A DNA stretch of 64,000 nt, from positions 1,240,001-1,304,000 of the forward strand of contig NZ_CP019402.1 in assembly GCF_002024505.1 (NCBI RefSeq). The letters are read 5' to 3'. The first letter of the stretch is position 1. Each line of letters starts with the position of its first letter. Shown piece by piece: positions 53,826 to 62,823 of the stretch. The notes beneath the pieces are model-generated. The model worked only from the letters and a program-made list of their open reading frames with translations. It had not been told where the DNA came from and searched no databases. This DNA is from Plantibacter flavus. Its GTDB lineage: Bacteria; Actinomycetota; Actinomycetes; Actinomycetales; Microbacteriaceae. Made by a program: the position numbers and the translations under genes.

Positions 53826-54494
53826 TCAGTGGTGCACCGGCGTGGTCGCCTCGGGGATCCAGTCGCCGGTCGCGAGGTACTGGACCTTCTTGGCGATGGA
53901 TACGGCGTGGTCGGCGAAGCGCTCGTGGTACCGGGAAGCGAGGGTGGCGTCGACGGTCGCGACGGGCTCACCCTTCCAGGTGTCGCCGAGGACCTTCTCG
54001 AAGACGCTGGCGTGCAGCTCGTCGACGTCGTCGTCGTCGTTGCGGATCTCGTCGGCGATGCGCGGGTCCTGGGTGCGCAGCAGTTCGGTCAGTTTGCGGG
54101 CGATCGAGACGTCGAGTCGACCCATCTCGGCGAAGGTGGTCCGCAGGCCCTTCGGCACCGCCTTGTCGGGGAAGCGGTACCGCGACAGCTGGGCGATGTG
54201 CTCGGCCATGTCGCCCATGCGCTCGAGCGACGCGCTGATCCGAAGCGCGCTCACGACGATGCGCAGGTCGCGCGCGACCGGCTGCTGACGGGCGAGGATG
54301 TCGATGGCGAGCTCGTCGAGTTCGATCGCGAGCTGGTCGATGCGGTTGTCGTTGGCGATGACCTCCTCGGCGACCGCGACGTCCGAGTTGCCGAAGGACT
54401 GCGTCGCCTTCTCGATGGAGATCGTGACGAGTTCGGCGATCTCGACCAGGCGATCCTGGACCTCTCGCAGTGACTGCTGGAATACCTCGCGCAT
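53826..54494 (-). CDS. phoU: Phosphate signalling protein PhoU
   Basis: A 222-residue helical regulator linking Pst transport status to the SenX3 kinase. Two PhoU repeats are visible, with FNSDV-like GNSDVAVAEEVIANDNRID and ADEIRNDDDDVDELHASVFE as the metal-binding helices. ARDLRIVVSALRISASLERM lies between them. The ATG at 54494 is chosen by similarity. Divergent from senX3-regX3, as in other actinobacteria. Confidence 0.94.
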   Translation of the reverse strand: MREVFQQSLREVQDRLVEIAELVTISIEKATQSFGNSDVAVAEEVIANDNRIDQLAIELDELAIDILARQQPVARDLRIVVSALRISASLERMGDMAEHIAQLSRYRFPDKAVPKGLRTTFAEMGRLDVSIARKLTELLRTQDPRIADEIRNDDDDVDELHASVFEKVLGDTWKGEPVATVDATLASRYHERFADHAVSIAKKVQYLATGDWIPEATTPVHH

Positions 54495-54568
54495 GGCTCT
54501 GGGTGCCGTCCTTCCGTGACCTGGCGGTGGGCAGGCAGACGCCCGCTCCGCCGATGATGCCGAACCAA

Positions 54569-54597
54569 GGTTAACAGTTGGGGCCACAAGCGTGAAC
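54569..54597. promoter_or_regulatory. Possible PHO-box repeats between phoU and senX3
   Basis: On the minus strand GTTCACG, then TGGCCCC, then GTTAACC occur with an 11-base period; the outer two match the GTTCACC unit at 6 and 5 of 7 bases. A weaker match than that of pstS, but located in the shared promoter of the regulators. Confidence 0.35.
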
Positions 54598-54660
54598 AGT
54601 CGTCGAAGTGGCGGGGTATTCGCGAGTTCGCCGTTCGGCGGACTGAGTAACGTAGTACCC

Positions 54661-55827
54661 ATGGACACCATGTGGTTGGTGCTGATCGCCCTGGCACTCG
54701 GCCTCATCGTCGGAGGCGGTTTCGTCGCCCTCATCACCCTCGCCTTCCGCCGCGGAGAGCGCGCCGCGACGGTCGTCAACCCGGTCGTCCCAGACGGGGT
54801 CGACCAGGTGCTCGAAGCCCTCGACAGCGCGGGCATCGTCGTCGACCCGTCCAACAACGTGCTGAAGGCCTCCCCGGGGGCGTTCGCGCTCGGGCTGGTG
54901 CGCGACCGCGTGCTCGACAACCAGGAGCTCATCGACCTCGCGCTCGAGGTCCGACGCACCGGCGAAGCCGTCACGAGCGATTTGGAACTCGCGCTCGGGC
55001 GCTTCGGCGAGGCCACCCGCCACCTGCGCGTGCGGGCGGCGCCGCTCGGGTCTCGCTTCATCCTCCTCCTGGCCGAGGACCACACGGAGGCGCGTCGACT
55101 CGACGAGGTCCGCCGGGACTTCATCGCGAACATCAGCCACGAGTTGAAGACGCCGATCGGCGCCATCGGGCTCCTCTCGGAAGCGCTCGACACGGCGGCC
55201 GACGACCCGGAACGGGTGAAGCGGTTCGCCAGCCGGCTCTCGACCGAATCACAGCGACTCACCCGGATGACGGCCGAGATCATCGACCTCTCGCGGTTGC
55301 AGGCGGCCGACGCCCTCCATCAGCCGGAACTCGTCCGCCTCGATCGGGTCATCGCCGCGGCGGTGGACCAGAACCGTGTGCCGGCCGAGGCGACCGGGGT
55401 GGCGCTCTCCCTCAAAGGCGGTAAGAACCTCGAGGTGTACGGTGACGAGGCCATGCTCGTCGTCGCCGTGCACAACCTCATCTCGAACGCCATCCACTAC
55501 TCGCCCACCGGCGCACACGTGGGTGTCGGCGTCCGCGCGGTCGACGACGTCGTCGAGATCGCCGTCACCGATCAGGGCGTCGGGATCGCCGAAGAGGACC
55601 GCGACCGGGTCTTCGAACGGTTCTTCCGCGTCGACCAGGCGCGGTCCCGCCACACGGGCGGCACCGGCCTGGGCCTCAGCATCGTCAAGCACACCGTCCA
55701 GAACCACGGCGGCGAGGTGAAGGTCTGGTCGCAGCTGGGCCGTGGCTCGACGTTCACCATCCGCCTTCCCAGAGCAACGACCCCGCCGGAGGACCTGTCC
55801 ACCGGCACGGCAAGGAGTACCCCGTGA
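54661..55827 (+). CDS. senX3: Sensor histidine kinase SenX3
   Basis: A 388-residue kinase. A hydrophobic N-terminal stretch (residues 3-28) anchors it, followed by a PAS-like domain (VDPSNNVLKASPGAFALGLV), the dimerisation helix with phospho-acceptor His160 in DFIANISHELKTPIGAIG, and the ATPase domain (NLISNAIHYSPTG, DQGVGIAEEDRDRVFERFFR, GGTGLGLSIVKHTV). ATG at 54661. Overlaps regX3 as GTGA. Under phosphate limitation it activates RegX3. Confidence 0.94.
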   Translation: MDTMWLVLIALALGLIVGGGFVALITLAFRRGERAATVVNPVVPDGVDQVLEALDSAGIVVDPSNNVLKASPGAFALGLVRDRVLDNQELIDLALEVRRTGEAVTSDLELALGRFGEATRHLRVRAAPLGSRFILLLAEDHTEARRLDEVRRDFIANISHELKTPIGAIGLLSEALDTAADDPERVKRFASRLSTESQRLTRMTAEIIDLSRLQAADALHQPELVRLDRVIAAAVDQNRVPAEATGVALSLKGGKNLEVYGDEAMLVVAVHNLISNAIHYSPTGAHVGVGVRAVDDVVEIAVTDQGVGIAEEDRDRVFERFFRVDQARSRHTGGTGLGLSIVKHTVQNHGGEVKVWSQLGRGSTFTIRLPRATTPPEDLSTGTARSTP

Positions 55828-56507
55828 CCCGCATCCTGCTCGTCGAAGACGAAGCGTCTCTGAGTGAACCACTGAGCTACCTGCTCGAACGGGAGGGGTA
55901 CGAGGTCGAGGTGGCGGAGGACGGTCCCTCGGCGGTCCAGGCCTTCACGGCTCGCGGCGCTGACCTCGTGTTGCTCGACCTCATGCTCCCCGGCATCCCC
56001 GGGACGGAGGTCTGCCGTCAGATCCGCGCGGTCTCGAGCACGCCGATCATCATGCTGACCGCGAAGGACTCCGAAGTCGACATCGTCGTCGGGCTCGAGC
56101 TGGGCGCCGACGACTACGTCACGAAGCCCTACTCGACCCGCGAGCTCCTCGCGCGGATCAGGGCGGTGCTGCGACGCCGGGTCGAGGCGGACCAGGCGCA
56201 GGAGGAGGTGCTGCTCGAGGCCGGCACGGTCCGGATGGACACCGAGCGTCATGTCGTCGAGGTCAACGGGGCACCGATCCCGATGCCGCTCAAGGAGTAC
56301 GAGCTGCTCGAGCTGCTCCTCCGGAACGCCGGACGGGTTCTCACCCGTGGTCAGTTGATCGATCGGGTGTGGGGGAGCGACTATTACGGCGACACCAAGA
56401 CGCTGGACGTCCACATCAAGCGCATCCGTTCCCGGATCGAGGCGAACCCCTCGGAACCGGTGATGCTCGTCACCGTGCGTGGGCTCGGGTACCGCTTCGA
56501 GGCCTGA
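55824..56507 (+). CDS. regX3: Response regulator RegX3
   Basis: A 227-residue OmpR-type regulator of phosphate response. The receiver domain includes ILLVEDEASLSEPLSYLLER and LVLLDLMLPGIPGTEV with acceptor Asp52. The C-terminal winged helix reads LKEYELLELLLRNAGRVLTR and WGSDYYGDTKTLDVHIKRIR. Starts with GTG overlapping the senX3 stop. Likely binds the GTTCACC-type boxes found upstream of pstS and ppk. Confidence 0.94.
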   Translation: MTRILLVEDEASLSEPLSYLLEREGYEVEVAEDGPSAVQAFTARGADLVLLDLMLPGIPGTEVCRQIRAVSSTPIIMLTAKDSEVDIVVGLELGADDYVTKPYSTRELLARIRAVLRRRVEADQAQEEVLLEAGTVRMDTERHVVEVNGAPIPMPLKEYELLELLLRNAGRVLTRGQLIDRVWGSDYYGDTKTLDVHIKRIRSRIEANPSEPVMLVTVRGLGYRFEA

Positions 56508-56524
56508 CGCAGGTCCAGGACGGA

Positions 56525-56564
56525 CGAACGCCCCGCACCTCCGGAGGGGGGTGCGGGGCGTTCG
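56525..56564 (+). terminator. Terminator after regX3
   Basis: A 15-bp perfect stem (56525-56539 with 56550-56564) encloses a 10-base loop. It is 17 bases after the regX3 stop and lies before the convergent lipoprotein gene stop at 56586, so it can serve both strands. Confidence 0.75.
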
Positions 56565-56585
56565 GTCGTGTGGGGCGACGGAGCG

Positions 56586-57119
56586 TTATTCGGTCGGCTC
56601 CGTGGTGGGCGTCGCGAGCGGCGTCGGCGTCTCGGTGGGCTCATCCGTCGGCAGTGGCGTCGGGACGAGCGTGGAGTACTCGAGCAGCTCACCGGTGAGG
56701 ACCGGCACACTCGCCGTGGCGCCCGTCTCGTCGCCGTACTGGAAGAAGACGTCCACGATCGCTCCGGGCTGGACGCCGAGGGACTCGATGCGCAGGGGGT
56801 CATTGGCTCCCGAGCCGTCGAACGTCGTCAGGCCGGGCTCCGCGAGGACCTGGAACTGCTCGTCCTTGCCCTCGATCTCGATGAGCACCGTGTGGGCGCG
56901 GTCGTCGCGGTTCGCGACGCTGAAGACGAGGTTGCCGGTCTCGCCGTCGTCGGAGACGACGATGGCGTTGCGGACGGCCACCGAGCCGACGGTGACACCG
57001 ACGCCGTCCGAGGCGTCGTACTGCTTCAGGGTCGCCTGCGGCGCGATGAGGTTGCAACCGCTCATGCCGAGTGCGACAGCACCCGCGACGACGATGGAAG
57101 CGATGAGACGCGCCTTCAC
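56586..57119 (-). CDS. Predicted lipoprotein of unknown function
   Basis: A 177-residue exported lipoprotein. The signal VKARLIASIVVAGAVALG ends in the lipobox MSGC. The mature part has a beta-rich pattern (VGVTVGSVAVRNAIVVSD, GNLVFSVANRDDRAHTVLIE), resembling a DUF461/copper-chaperone-like fold, and ends in a Thr/Pro/Glu tail. The GTG at 57119 has GGAGG 6 bases upstream. Similar lipoproteins are often found beside carD in Microbacteriaceae-type genomes; function unknown. Confidence 0.78.
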   Translation of the reverse strand: MKARLIASIVVAGAVALGMSGCNLIAPQATLKQYDASDGVGVTVGSVAVRNAIVVSDDGETGNLVFSVANRDDRAHTVLIEIEGKDEQFQVLAEPGLTTFDGSGANDPLRIESLGVQPGAIVDVFFQYGDETGATASVPVLTGELLEYSTLVPTPLPTDEPTETPTPLATPTTEPTE

Positions 57120-57298
57120 AGAACCCTCCAAGATGTGGTGGCCCCGGGCGCAGACGAGTGACAGGTGTCCCGGGATCCGGATTCGAGTCTAGCCCACGGC
57201 CGCGAAGGGGCGTGGCCGGGTCGTCGACCCGTGATCGATCGGTTCACCACCCGGTCCGCTGGGCACCCGGTACCCGGCTCTGATCAGGGGTCCCGTGG

Positions 57299-57304
57299 TA
57301 TTCT
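57299..57304 (+). promoter_or_regulatory. Possible carD promoter -10 box
   Basis: TATTCT (57299-57304) lies 26 bases before the carD start, in the context GTGGTATTCTGG. No good -35 hexamer is seen at 16-18 bases upstream. Tentative. Confidence 0.3.
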
Positions 57305-57330
57305 GGGAGACGCTGAAGGGACCGAGACCC

Positions 57331-57813
57331 ATGATCTTCGAAGTTGGCGAGACCGTCGTCTACCCGCACCATGGCGCCGCGACCATCACCGAGGTGAAGA
57401 CCCGGATCATCAAGGGCGAGGAGAAGCTCTACCTGAAGCTCCGCGTCACCCAGGGCGACCTCATGATCGAGGTCCCGGCCGAGAACGTCGACCTGGTCGG
57501 GGTGCGCGACGTCATCGGACGCGAGGGGGTAGACCGCGTGTTCGACGTACTCCGTGCGCCGTTCACCGAGGAGCCGACGAACTGGTCCCGCCGCTACAAG
57601 GCGAACCTCGAGAAGCTGGCCTCGGGCGACGTCATCAAGGTCTCCGAGGTGGTCCGCGACCTGTGGCGTCGCGACCAGGACCGAGGGCTCTCAGCAGGAG
57701 AGAAGCGGATGCTCGCGAAGGCCCGCCAGATCCTGGTCTCTGAACTGGCACTGGCGGAGCAGACCGACGAGGAGCAGGCGTCGTCCGTCCTCGATGAGGT
57801 CCTCGCCTCCTGA
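57331..57813 (+). CDS. carD: CarD-family transcriptional regulator
   Basis: A 160-residue RNA polymerase-binding protein that stabilises open complexes at rRNA and other promoters. The N-terminal Tudor-like RNAP-interaction domain reads [20 protein letters not shown]; the C-terminal helical domain contains [20 protein letters not shown] and [19 protein letters not shown] with basic DNA-contacting residues. ATG at 57331. Next to ispDF and cysS, the conserved actinobacterial order. Confidence 0.94.
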   Translation: MIFEVGETVVYPHHGAATITEVKTRIIKGEEKLYLKLRVTQGDLMIEVPAENVDLVGVRDVIGREGVDRVFDVLRAPFTEEPTNWSRRYKANLEKLASGDVIKVSEVVRDLWRRDQDRGLSAGEKRMLAKARQILVSELALAEQTDEEQASSVLDEVLAS

Positions 57814-57859
57814 GCCGACCGTCCGTTCGGGCTGGGCGCCCGAGAAGTAGGCTCGTGGC

Positions 57860-59110
57860 ATGACTGCGATCGACGAACCGGGTGCCGTTGCCGACCCCTC
57901 CCTGGACGGCCCGGCCGTCGGCGTGATCGTCGTGGCGGCGGGCAGTGGGACGCGCCTCGGTGCCGGGATCCCCAAGGCGTTCGTGTCGCTCGCCGGCAGC
58001 ACCGTGCTCGAACACGCGCTCGCCCCGGTCTTCCGCCTGCGCGACGCGGTCCAGGTCGTCGTCGTGGTCCCCGCGGATCGCGTCGGTGAGGCTGAGACGA
58101 TCGGTCGTCGCGCGGCGGGGAAGGCGGCCGACCACCTCCGTGTCGTCGCGGGAGGCGACACGAGACAGTCCTCCGTCCTCGCCGGACTCGCCGCCCTGTG
58201 GCCGGGAGTCCGCACGGTGCTCGTCCACGACGCCGCACGGGCACTCACCCCGACCGACCAGTTCGAACGGGTGATCGACGCCGCGGAGCGGACGGGGTGG
58301 GGCATCGTGCCGGGGCTCGCGGTGACCGACACGATCAAGCGGGTCGACGCGAGCGACCTCGTCGAGCAGACCGTGGATCGGGCCGCCCTCCGAGCCGTCC
58401 AGACACCGCAGGCGTTCCCGCGTGATGCCCTCGTCGCGGCCTTCCGCGTCGCCGAAGACCGCCTGGCAGCGGCCACCGACGATGCGGCGCTCTACGCGGA
58501 CGCCGGACACCCCGTGCTCACCGTGGGCGGCTCGGAGGCGGCGTTCAAGATCACGACCCCGTGGGACGCCCAGCGTGCGGAGCGACTTCTGGCGGACCGG
58601 GAGCGGGACCGGGAGCACGAGGTGGGCGCACGGACGACCACCTCGATCAGGACCGGCATCGGCATCGACGTCCACGCCTTCGCCGACGACGGCGAGCTGA
58701 GCCTCGCCGGCCTCAGCTGGCCGGGGGAACGGCCGCTGGCCGGACACAGCGACGGGGATGCGGTCGCCCACGCCATCGTCGACGCCCTGCTGTCCGCTGC
58801 CGGCCTCGGCGACATCGGCTCCATGTTCGGCACCGACGACCCCCGCTTCGCCGGGGCGAGCGGCGAGGTCTTCCTGCGGGCGGCGGTCGAACGGCTGCAC
58901 GCTGCGGGCTTCGTCGTCGTCAACGTCGCGGTGCAGCTCGTCGGCAACCGCCCGCGGTTCGCGCCGCGTCGGGCGGAGGCGGAGGGCGTGCTGAGCGCGC
59001 TGGTCCACGGACCGGTCAGCGTCGCGGCGACGACCACGGATGCGCTCGGGTTCACCGGCCGCGGCGAGGGCGTCACGGCCATCGCCACCGCCCTCGTCGA
59101 GCGCCGCTGA
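57860..59110 (+). CDS. ispDF: Bifunctional IspD/IspF of the MEP isoprenoid pathway
   Basis: A 416-residue fusion of 2-C-methyl-D-erythritol 4-phosphate cytidylyltransferase (residues about 15-245) and 2-C-methyl-D-erythritol 2,4-cyclodiphosphate synthase (about 265-416). IspD shows VIVVAAGSGTRLGAGIPKAF and VHDAARALTPTDQFERV. IspF shows GIGIDVHAFADDGELSLAGL with metal ligands Asp270/His272, HSDGDAVAHAIVDALL and FGTDDPRFAGASG. Fused IspDF enzymes are known in several bacterial groups. ATG at 57860, 46 bases after carD. Confidence 0.93.
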   Translation: MTAIDEPGAVADPSLDGPAVGVIVVAAGSGTRLGAGIPKAFVSLAGSTVLEHALAPVFRLRDAVQVVVVVPADRVGEAETIGRRAAGKAADHLRVVAGGDTRQSSVLAGLAALWPGVRTVLVHDAARALTPTDQFERVIDAAERTGWGIVPGLAVTDTIKRVDASDLVEQTVDRAALRAVQTPQAFPRDALVAAFRVAEDRLAAATDDAALYADAGHPVLTVGGSEAAFKITTPWDAQRAERLLADRERDREHEVGARTTTSIRTGIGIDVHAFADDGELSLAGLSWPGERPLAGHSDGDAVAHAIVDALLSAAGLGDIGSMFGTDDPRFAGASGEVFLRAAVERLHAAGFVVVNVAVQLVGNRPRFAPRRAEAEGVLSALVHGPVSVAATTTDALGFTGRGEGVTAIATALVERR

Positions 59111-59122
59111 CGAGGGCGGTCC

Positions 59123-60235
59123 TCAGTCGGCGGACGTGCGCTCGTCGACCGATGCACCGAGCCCGAGGAACCGCCCGTATTCGCCGGCAGCTCGTCGGAA
59201 CCCCGCCTGCACCCGCTGCGACAGCGGTTGGAACGGTGTCGGGGTGACGACCACGCCGGTCGCACTCGTCCGTCGGCGCCAGGTGCCGACGACGCGCCCG
59301 TCGACGGTGATCATCGGGAGGAAGATGCCGTTCGAGCCGGGCACGATGCGGTCTGCGAACGCCGCCGGGAGCGTCAACTCGCGGTCGCGGTAGCCGAGGA
59401 GCAGCTCGTCGAATCCGGGCAGCGCGAGCACCCGCGGTGGTCGTGGAGCAGCTGAAGGTCCGATGCCCTCGGCGGTCGACCAGCGGGTGACCCCGTCGCG
59501 CGACTCTGAGACCAGCCGTCCGGCGGCGACCTCGACGCCGCGTTTCGCCTGGGTGACGGTGAGCTTCGACCACCAGGTGAGGTCGGCGATCGTCGACGGG
59601 CCGTGGCCGGTGAGATACCGGACGATGAACTCCCCGAGCGCCTCGTCGGCCTCGAGTACCCGCGGGGCACGGATCCACTCCTCGCTCAGGACGAGTGCCT
59701 GTTGTCGTCCAGCGGGCGGTCCCCAGCAGACCACGCCCGACATCGCGAGTTCCATGATGAGGTGTGAGCCTCGTTGTCCGTCGATCGGGATCCCGGCGTC
59801 GGTGTGGGCCGTCAGCAGCGCATCCCTCGTCACGCGCCGATGCCCGCTGAGCAGTCGCTCGGTGAGCGCACGCGAGCGCGAGAAGGTCTCGGCGTCCAGC
59901 CCGAGCTGACGGTGTCTGGCCGCGATCGTCGAGCGGACCCGCGGGACACCGAGTCCGAGCAGCCACCCGAGGTCCTCGGCGGCGACGAGATGCAGGGTGC
60001 CGCGCATCGGCCAGGACCGGACGATCGAACCGTCCTCGAGCGCCGTGAGCACCTCTGCCATCGTCGTGCCGCTCGACCTGACGCCGACCGCCCACAGCGA
60101 CGAAGCGAGGTCCTGGGCCTGGACCGCGAGCAGCTGCGAGACCACAGCCGTGGGGGAGTGGTGATCGCTTCCGGCGAGAAGCTGTGCCGCGAGTCGCGCG
60201 CGAAGAACCTGCTGGTCGTCGCGTCCCGTGGTCAT
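59123..60235 (-). CDS. HTH_42 / winged-helix protein, AlkZ (YcaQ)-related
   Basis: A 370-residue member of the HTH_42 superfamily that includes the AlkZ DNA glycosylases. Blocks: SQLLAVQAQDLASSLWAVGV, SWPMRGTLHLVAAEDLGWL, LLGYRDRELTLPAAFADRIV and FLPMITVDGRVVGTWRR. Glycosylases of this group unhook interstrand crosslinks; the actinobacterial members near this form are largely uncharacterised. Single gene between ispDF and cysS on the opposite strand. Confidence 0.8.
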   Translation of the reverse strand: MTTGRDDQQVLRARLAAQLLAGSDHHSPTAVVSQLLAVQAQDLASSLWAVGVRSSGTTMAEVLTALEDGSIVRSWPMRGTLHLVAAEDLGWLLGLGVPRVRSTIAARHRQLGLDAETFSRSRALTERLLSGHRRVTRDALLTAHTDAGIPIDGQRGSHLIMELAMSGVVCWGPPAGRQQALVLSEEWIRAPRVLEADEALGEFIVRYLTGHGPSTIADLTWWSKLTVTQAKRGVEVAAGRLVSESRDGVTRWSTAEGIGPSAAPRPPRVLALPGFDELLLGYRDRELTLPAAFADRIVPGSNGIFLPMITVDGRVVGTWRRRTSATGVVVTPTPFQPLSQRVQAGFRRAAGEYGRFLGLGASVDERTSAD

Positions 60236-60275
60236 GGGACCATCATGCCCCGACGACGGCGGCTAGTCTGGTCTC

Positions 60276-61727
60276 GTGGCCCTCCGACTCTACGACTCGA
60301 AAACGCAGTCCCTCCGGGACTTCGTGCCGCTCCGCGAAGCCGAGGCGGGGCTGTACGTCTGCGGACCGACCGTGCAGTCCTCTCCGCACATCGGGCACCT
60401 GCGCAGCGCGCTCGTCTACGACCAGCTGCGACGCTGGCTGACGTCCTCCGGGCTCCGAGTCACACTCGTCCGCAACGTCACCGACATCGATGACAAGATC
60501 CTCGCGAACGCCGCCGCCGGCGTCGAGGGCGGCTTCGCCCAGCCCGGCGAGGAGTGGTGGGCGCTCGCCTACCGGTACGAACTCGAGTTCACGGCCGCCT
60601 ACCGCGCCCTGGGCATCCTGCCGCCGAGCTACGAGCCACGCGCGACGGCGAGCATCCCGGAGATGCAGGAGCTCATCGAGCGGCTCATCGACGCCGGGCA
60701 CGCGTACCCGGCCCCCGACGACTCCGGCGACGTCTACTTCGACACCGCCTCATGGAGCCGCTACGGCGAACTCACGCGGCAGAGCGCCGAGCACATGGAG
60801 GCCGCGACCGACGCCGACCCGCGCGGCAAACGCGATCCCCGCGACTTCGCGCTCTGGAAGGGCACCAAGCCCGGGGAGCCGCGCTCGGCGAGTTGGATGT
60901 CTCCGTGGGGCGAGGGACGGCCCGGCTGGCACATCGAGTGCTCGGCGATGTCGACCAAGTACCTCGGCGAGGAGTTCGACATCCACGGCGGCGGACTCGA
61001 CCTCCGCTTCCCCCACCACGAGAACGAGCTCGCCCAGTCGAGCGCAGCCGGCGACCCCTTCGCCCGGTACTGGTTGCACAACGGGCTGGTCGCCGTCACG
61101 GGCGGGCAGAAGATGTCGAAGTCCCTCGGCAACTCCGTCTACGCAGCCGACCTCCTGGCAGCAGCCCGGCCGCTCGTCGTCCGGTACTACCTCGGTGCAG
61201 CGCAGTACCGATCGACACTCGAGTTCCATCCGGGCGCACTCGCCGAGGCCGAGGCCGCACTCGGGCGTGTCGAGGGCTTCCTCGATCGTGCCGCCCGCGC
61301 CGACCTCCTCACCGAGACGACCACGGCCGCCAGTCGAGCGACGCTCCCGGCCGCCTTCGTCGAGGCGATGGACGACGACCTGAACATCCCCCGCGCGCTC
61401 GCCGTGTTGCATGACGCCGTGCGCGTCGGCAACGCCGCCCTCGACGGCGGCGACCTGACGACGGCGCGCGAGCGTGCCGTCGCCGTCCTCGACATGACCC
61501 GGGTGCTCGGCATCGACCCGACCGACCCCTCGTGGTCGTCGGGCGCCGACCCCGTCACTCACCGATCCCTGTCCGCACTCGTCGAGCGTCTGCTCGTCGA
61601 TCGCTCGGACGCCAGGGTCGCCAAGGACTTCGCAGCGGCCGACCGGATCCGCGACGAACTCACAGCGGCTGGGATCACCATCGAAGACACCCCGTCCGGA
61701 GCACATTGGAGTATCAGTGGCAAGTAA
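60276..61727 (+). CDS. cysS: Cysteinyl-tRNA synthetase
   Basis: Charges tRNA-Cys; 483 residues. HIGH motif at 38-41 in [20 protein letters not shown], zinc ligand Cys29 in LYVCGPT, and KMSKS in [20 protein letters not shown]. The anticodon-binding end is [14 protein letters not shown]. Begins with GTG at 60276. It overlaps rlmB by 11 bases. Confidence 0.96.
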   Translation: MALRLYDSKTQSLRDFVPLREAEAGLYVCGPTVQSSPHIGHLRSALVYDQLRRWLTSSGLRVTLVRNVTDIDDKILANAAAGVEGGFAQPGEEWWALAYRYELEFTAAYRALGILPPSYEPRATASIPEMQELIERLIDAGHAYPAPDDSGDVYFDTASWSRYGELTRQSAEHMEAATDADPRGKRDPRDFALWKGTKPGEPRSASWMSPWGEGRPGWHIECSAMSTKYLGEEFDIHGGGLDLRFPHHENELAQSSAAGDPFARYWLHNGLVAVTGGQKMSKSLGNSVYAADLLAAARPLVVRYYLGAAQYRSTLEFHPGALAEAEAALGRVEGFLDRAARADLLTETTTAASRATLPAAFVEAMDDDLNIPRALAVLHDAVRVGNAALDGGDLTTARERAVAVLDMTRVLGIDPTDPSWSSGADPVTHRSLSALVERLLVDRSDARVAKDFAAADRIRDELTAAGITIEDTPSGAHWSISGK

Positions 61728-62727
61728 GCCTTCCCGCCCGACCGGGCCGAAGAAAGCGAAGAAGGGTCCCACCAAGGGCACCGGTGGCCTCGGCCGCAAG
61801 GCGCTCGAGGGTCGTGGACCGACCCCCAAGGCCGAGGACCGCGCCTGGCACCCGGCCGGCAAGCGGAAGGCCGCGCAGGAGCGCTACGCGGCCGCCGGCG
61901 GCACCGGCAAGCCGAAACAGGCGGCCGGCCAGAACGGACGCCCCTCCACGAACGGCCGGACCAAGCAGAAGTCGGGCGACGAGTCCGAGGTCGTCACGGG
62001 CCGCAACTCCGTCCTCGAAGCGCTCCGGGCGAAGATCCCAGCCACCACGCTGTACGTCGCGACCCGCATCGAGATGGACGACCGGGTGAAGGAGGCGCTC
62101 AGCATCGCCACCCGACGCGGGATCCCGGTGCTCGAGGTCATGCGTCCGGAGCTCGACCGCATGGCCGGCTTCGACGGCGTGCACCAGGGCCTCGCCATCA
62201 AGGTGCCGCCCTACGAGTACGCGCACCCCATGGAGTTGCTCGACCAGGTCATCTCCCGTGGCGAGAACCCGTTGTTCATCGCCCTCGACGGCATCACCGA
62301 CCCCCGGAACCTGGGTGCGATCATCCGATCGACCGCAGCCTTCGGTGGTCACGGCGTGATCCTGCCGCAGCGCCGGAGCGTGGGCCTCACCGCCTCCGCG
62401 TGGAAGACCTCGGCAGGCGCGGCGGCTCGGACGCCGGTCGCGATGGCCGCCAACCTCACCCAGACGCTCAAAGCGTTCAAGGAGCGCGGTGTCTTCGTGA
62501 TCGGCCTCGACGGCGACGGCGACGTCTCCCTCCCGGGGCTCGAACTCGCCGATCAGCCGATCCTCGTGGTCGTCGGCAGCGAGGGCAAGGGCCTGTCCCG
62601 CCTCGTCACCGAGACCTGCGACGCGGTCGTGTCGATCCCGATCTCGGCCTCGACCGAATCGCTCAACGCCGGGATCGCGGCCAGCGTGACGCTGTACGAG
62701 ATCGCGCGTCGCCGGAACGCCGAGTAG
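61717..62727 (+). CDS. rlmB: 23S rRNA (guanosine-2'-O-)-methyltransferase RlmB
   Basis: SPOUT-fold methyltransferase, 336 residues. A basic Lys/Gly/Pro-rich N-terminal extension of about 85 residues precedes the substrate-binding domain ([20 protein letters not shown]). The SAM-knot is [20 protein letters not shown] and [20 protein letters not shown]. RlmB modifies G2251 of 23S rRNA. GTG start at 61717 overlaps cysS, so they are coupled. A strong terminator follows. Confidence 0.93.
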   Translation: MASKPSRPTGPKKAKKGPTKGTGGLGRKALEGRGPTPKAEDRAWHPAGKRKAAQERYAAAGGTGKPKQAAGQNGRPSTNGRTKQKSGDESEVVTGRNSVLEALRAKIPATTLYVATRIEMDDRVKEALSIATRRGIPVLEVMRPELDRMAGFDGVHQGLAIKVPPYEYAHPMELLDQVISRGENPLFIALDGITDPRNLGAIIRSTAAFGGHGVILPQRRSVGLTASAWKTSAGAAARTPVAMAANLTQTLKAFKERGVFVIGLDGDGDVSLPGLELADQPILVVVGSEGKGLSRLVTETCDAVVSIPISASTESLNAGIAASVTLYEIARRRNAE

Positions 62728-62756
62728 GTCACCGGCGCTCGCACCGCACGAACGAG

Positions 62757-62796
62757 GACAGGCCCTCGGAACGGATCTCCGTTCCGAGGGCCTGTC
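62757..62796. terminator. Bidirectional terminator after rlmB
   Basis: A 19-bp perfect stem (62757-62775 with 62778-62796) with a 2-base loop, between the rlmB stop and the convergent DUF4032 stop. The longest perfect stem in the window. Confidence 0.85.
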
Positions 62797-62823
62797 TGTC
62801 ATCAGCCGAGGTGTCGGACCCGA

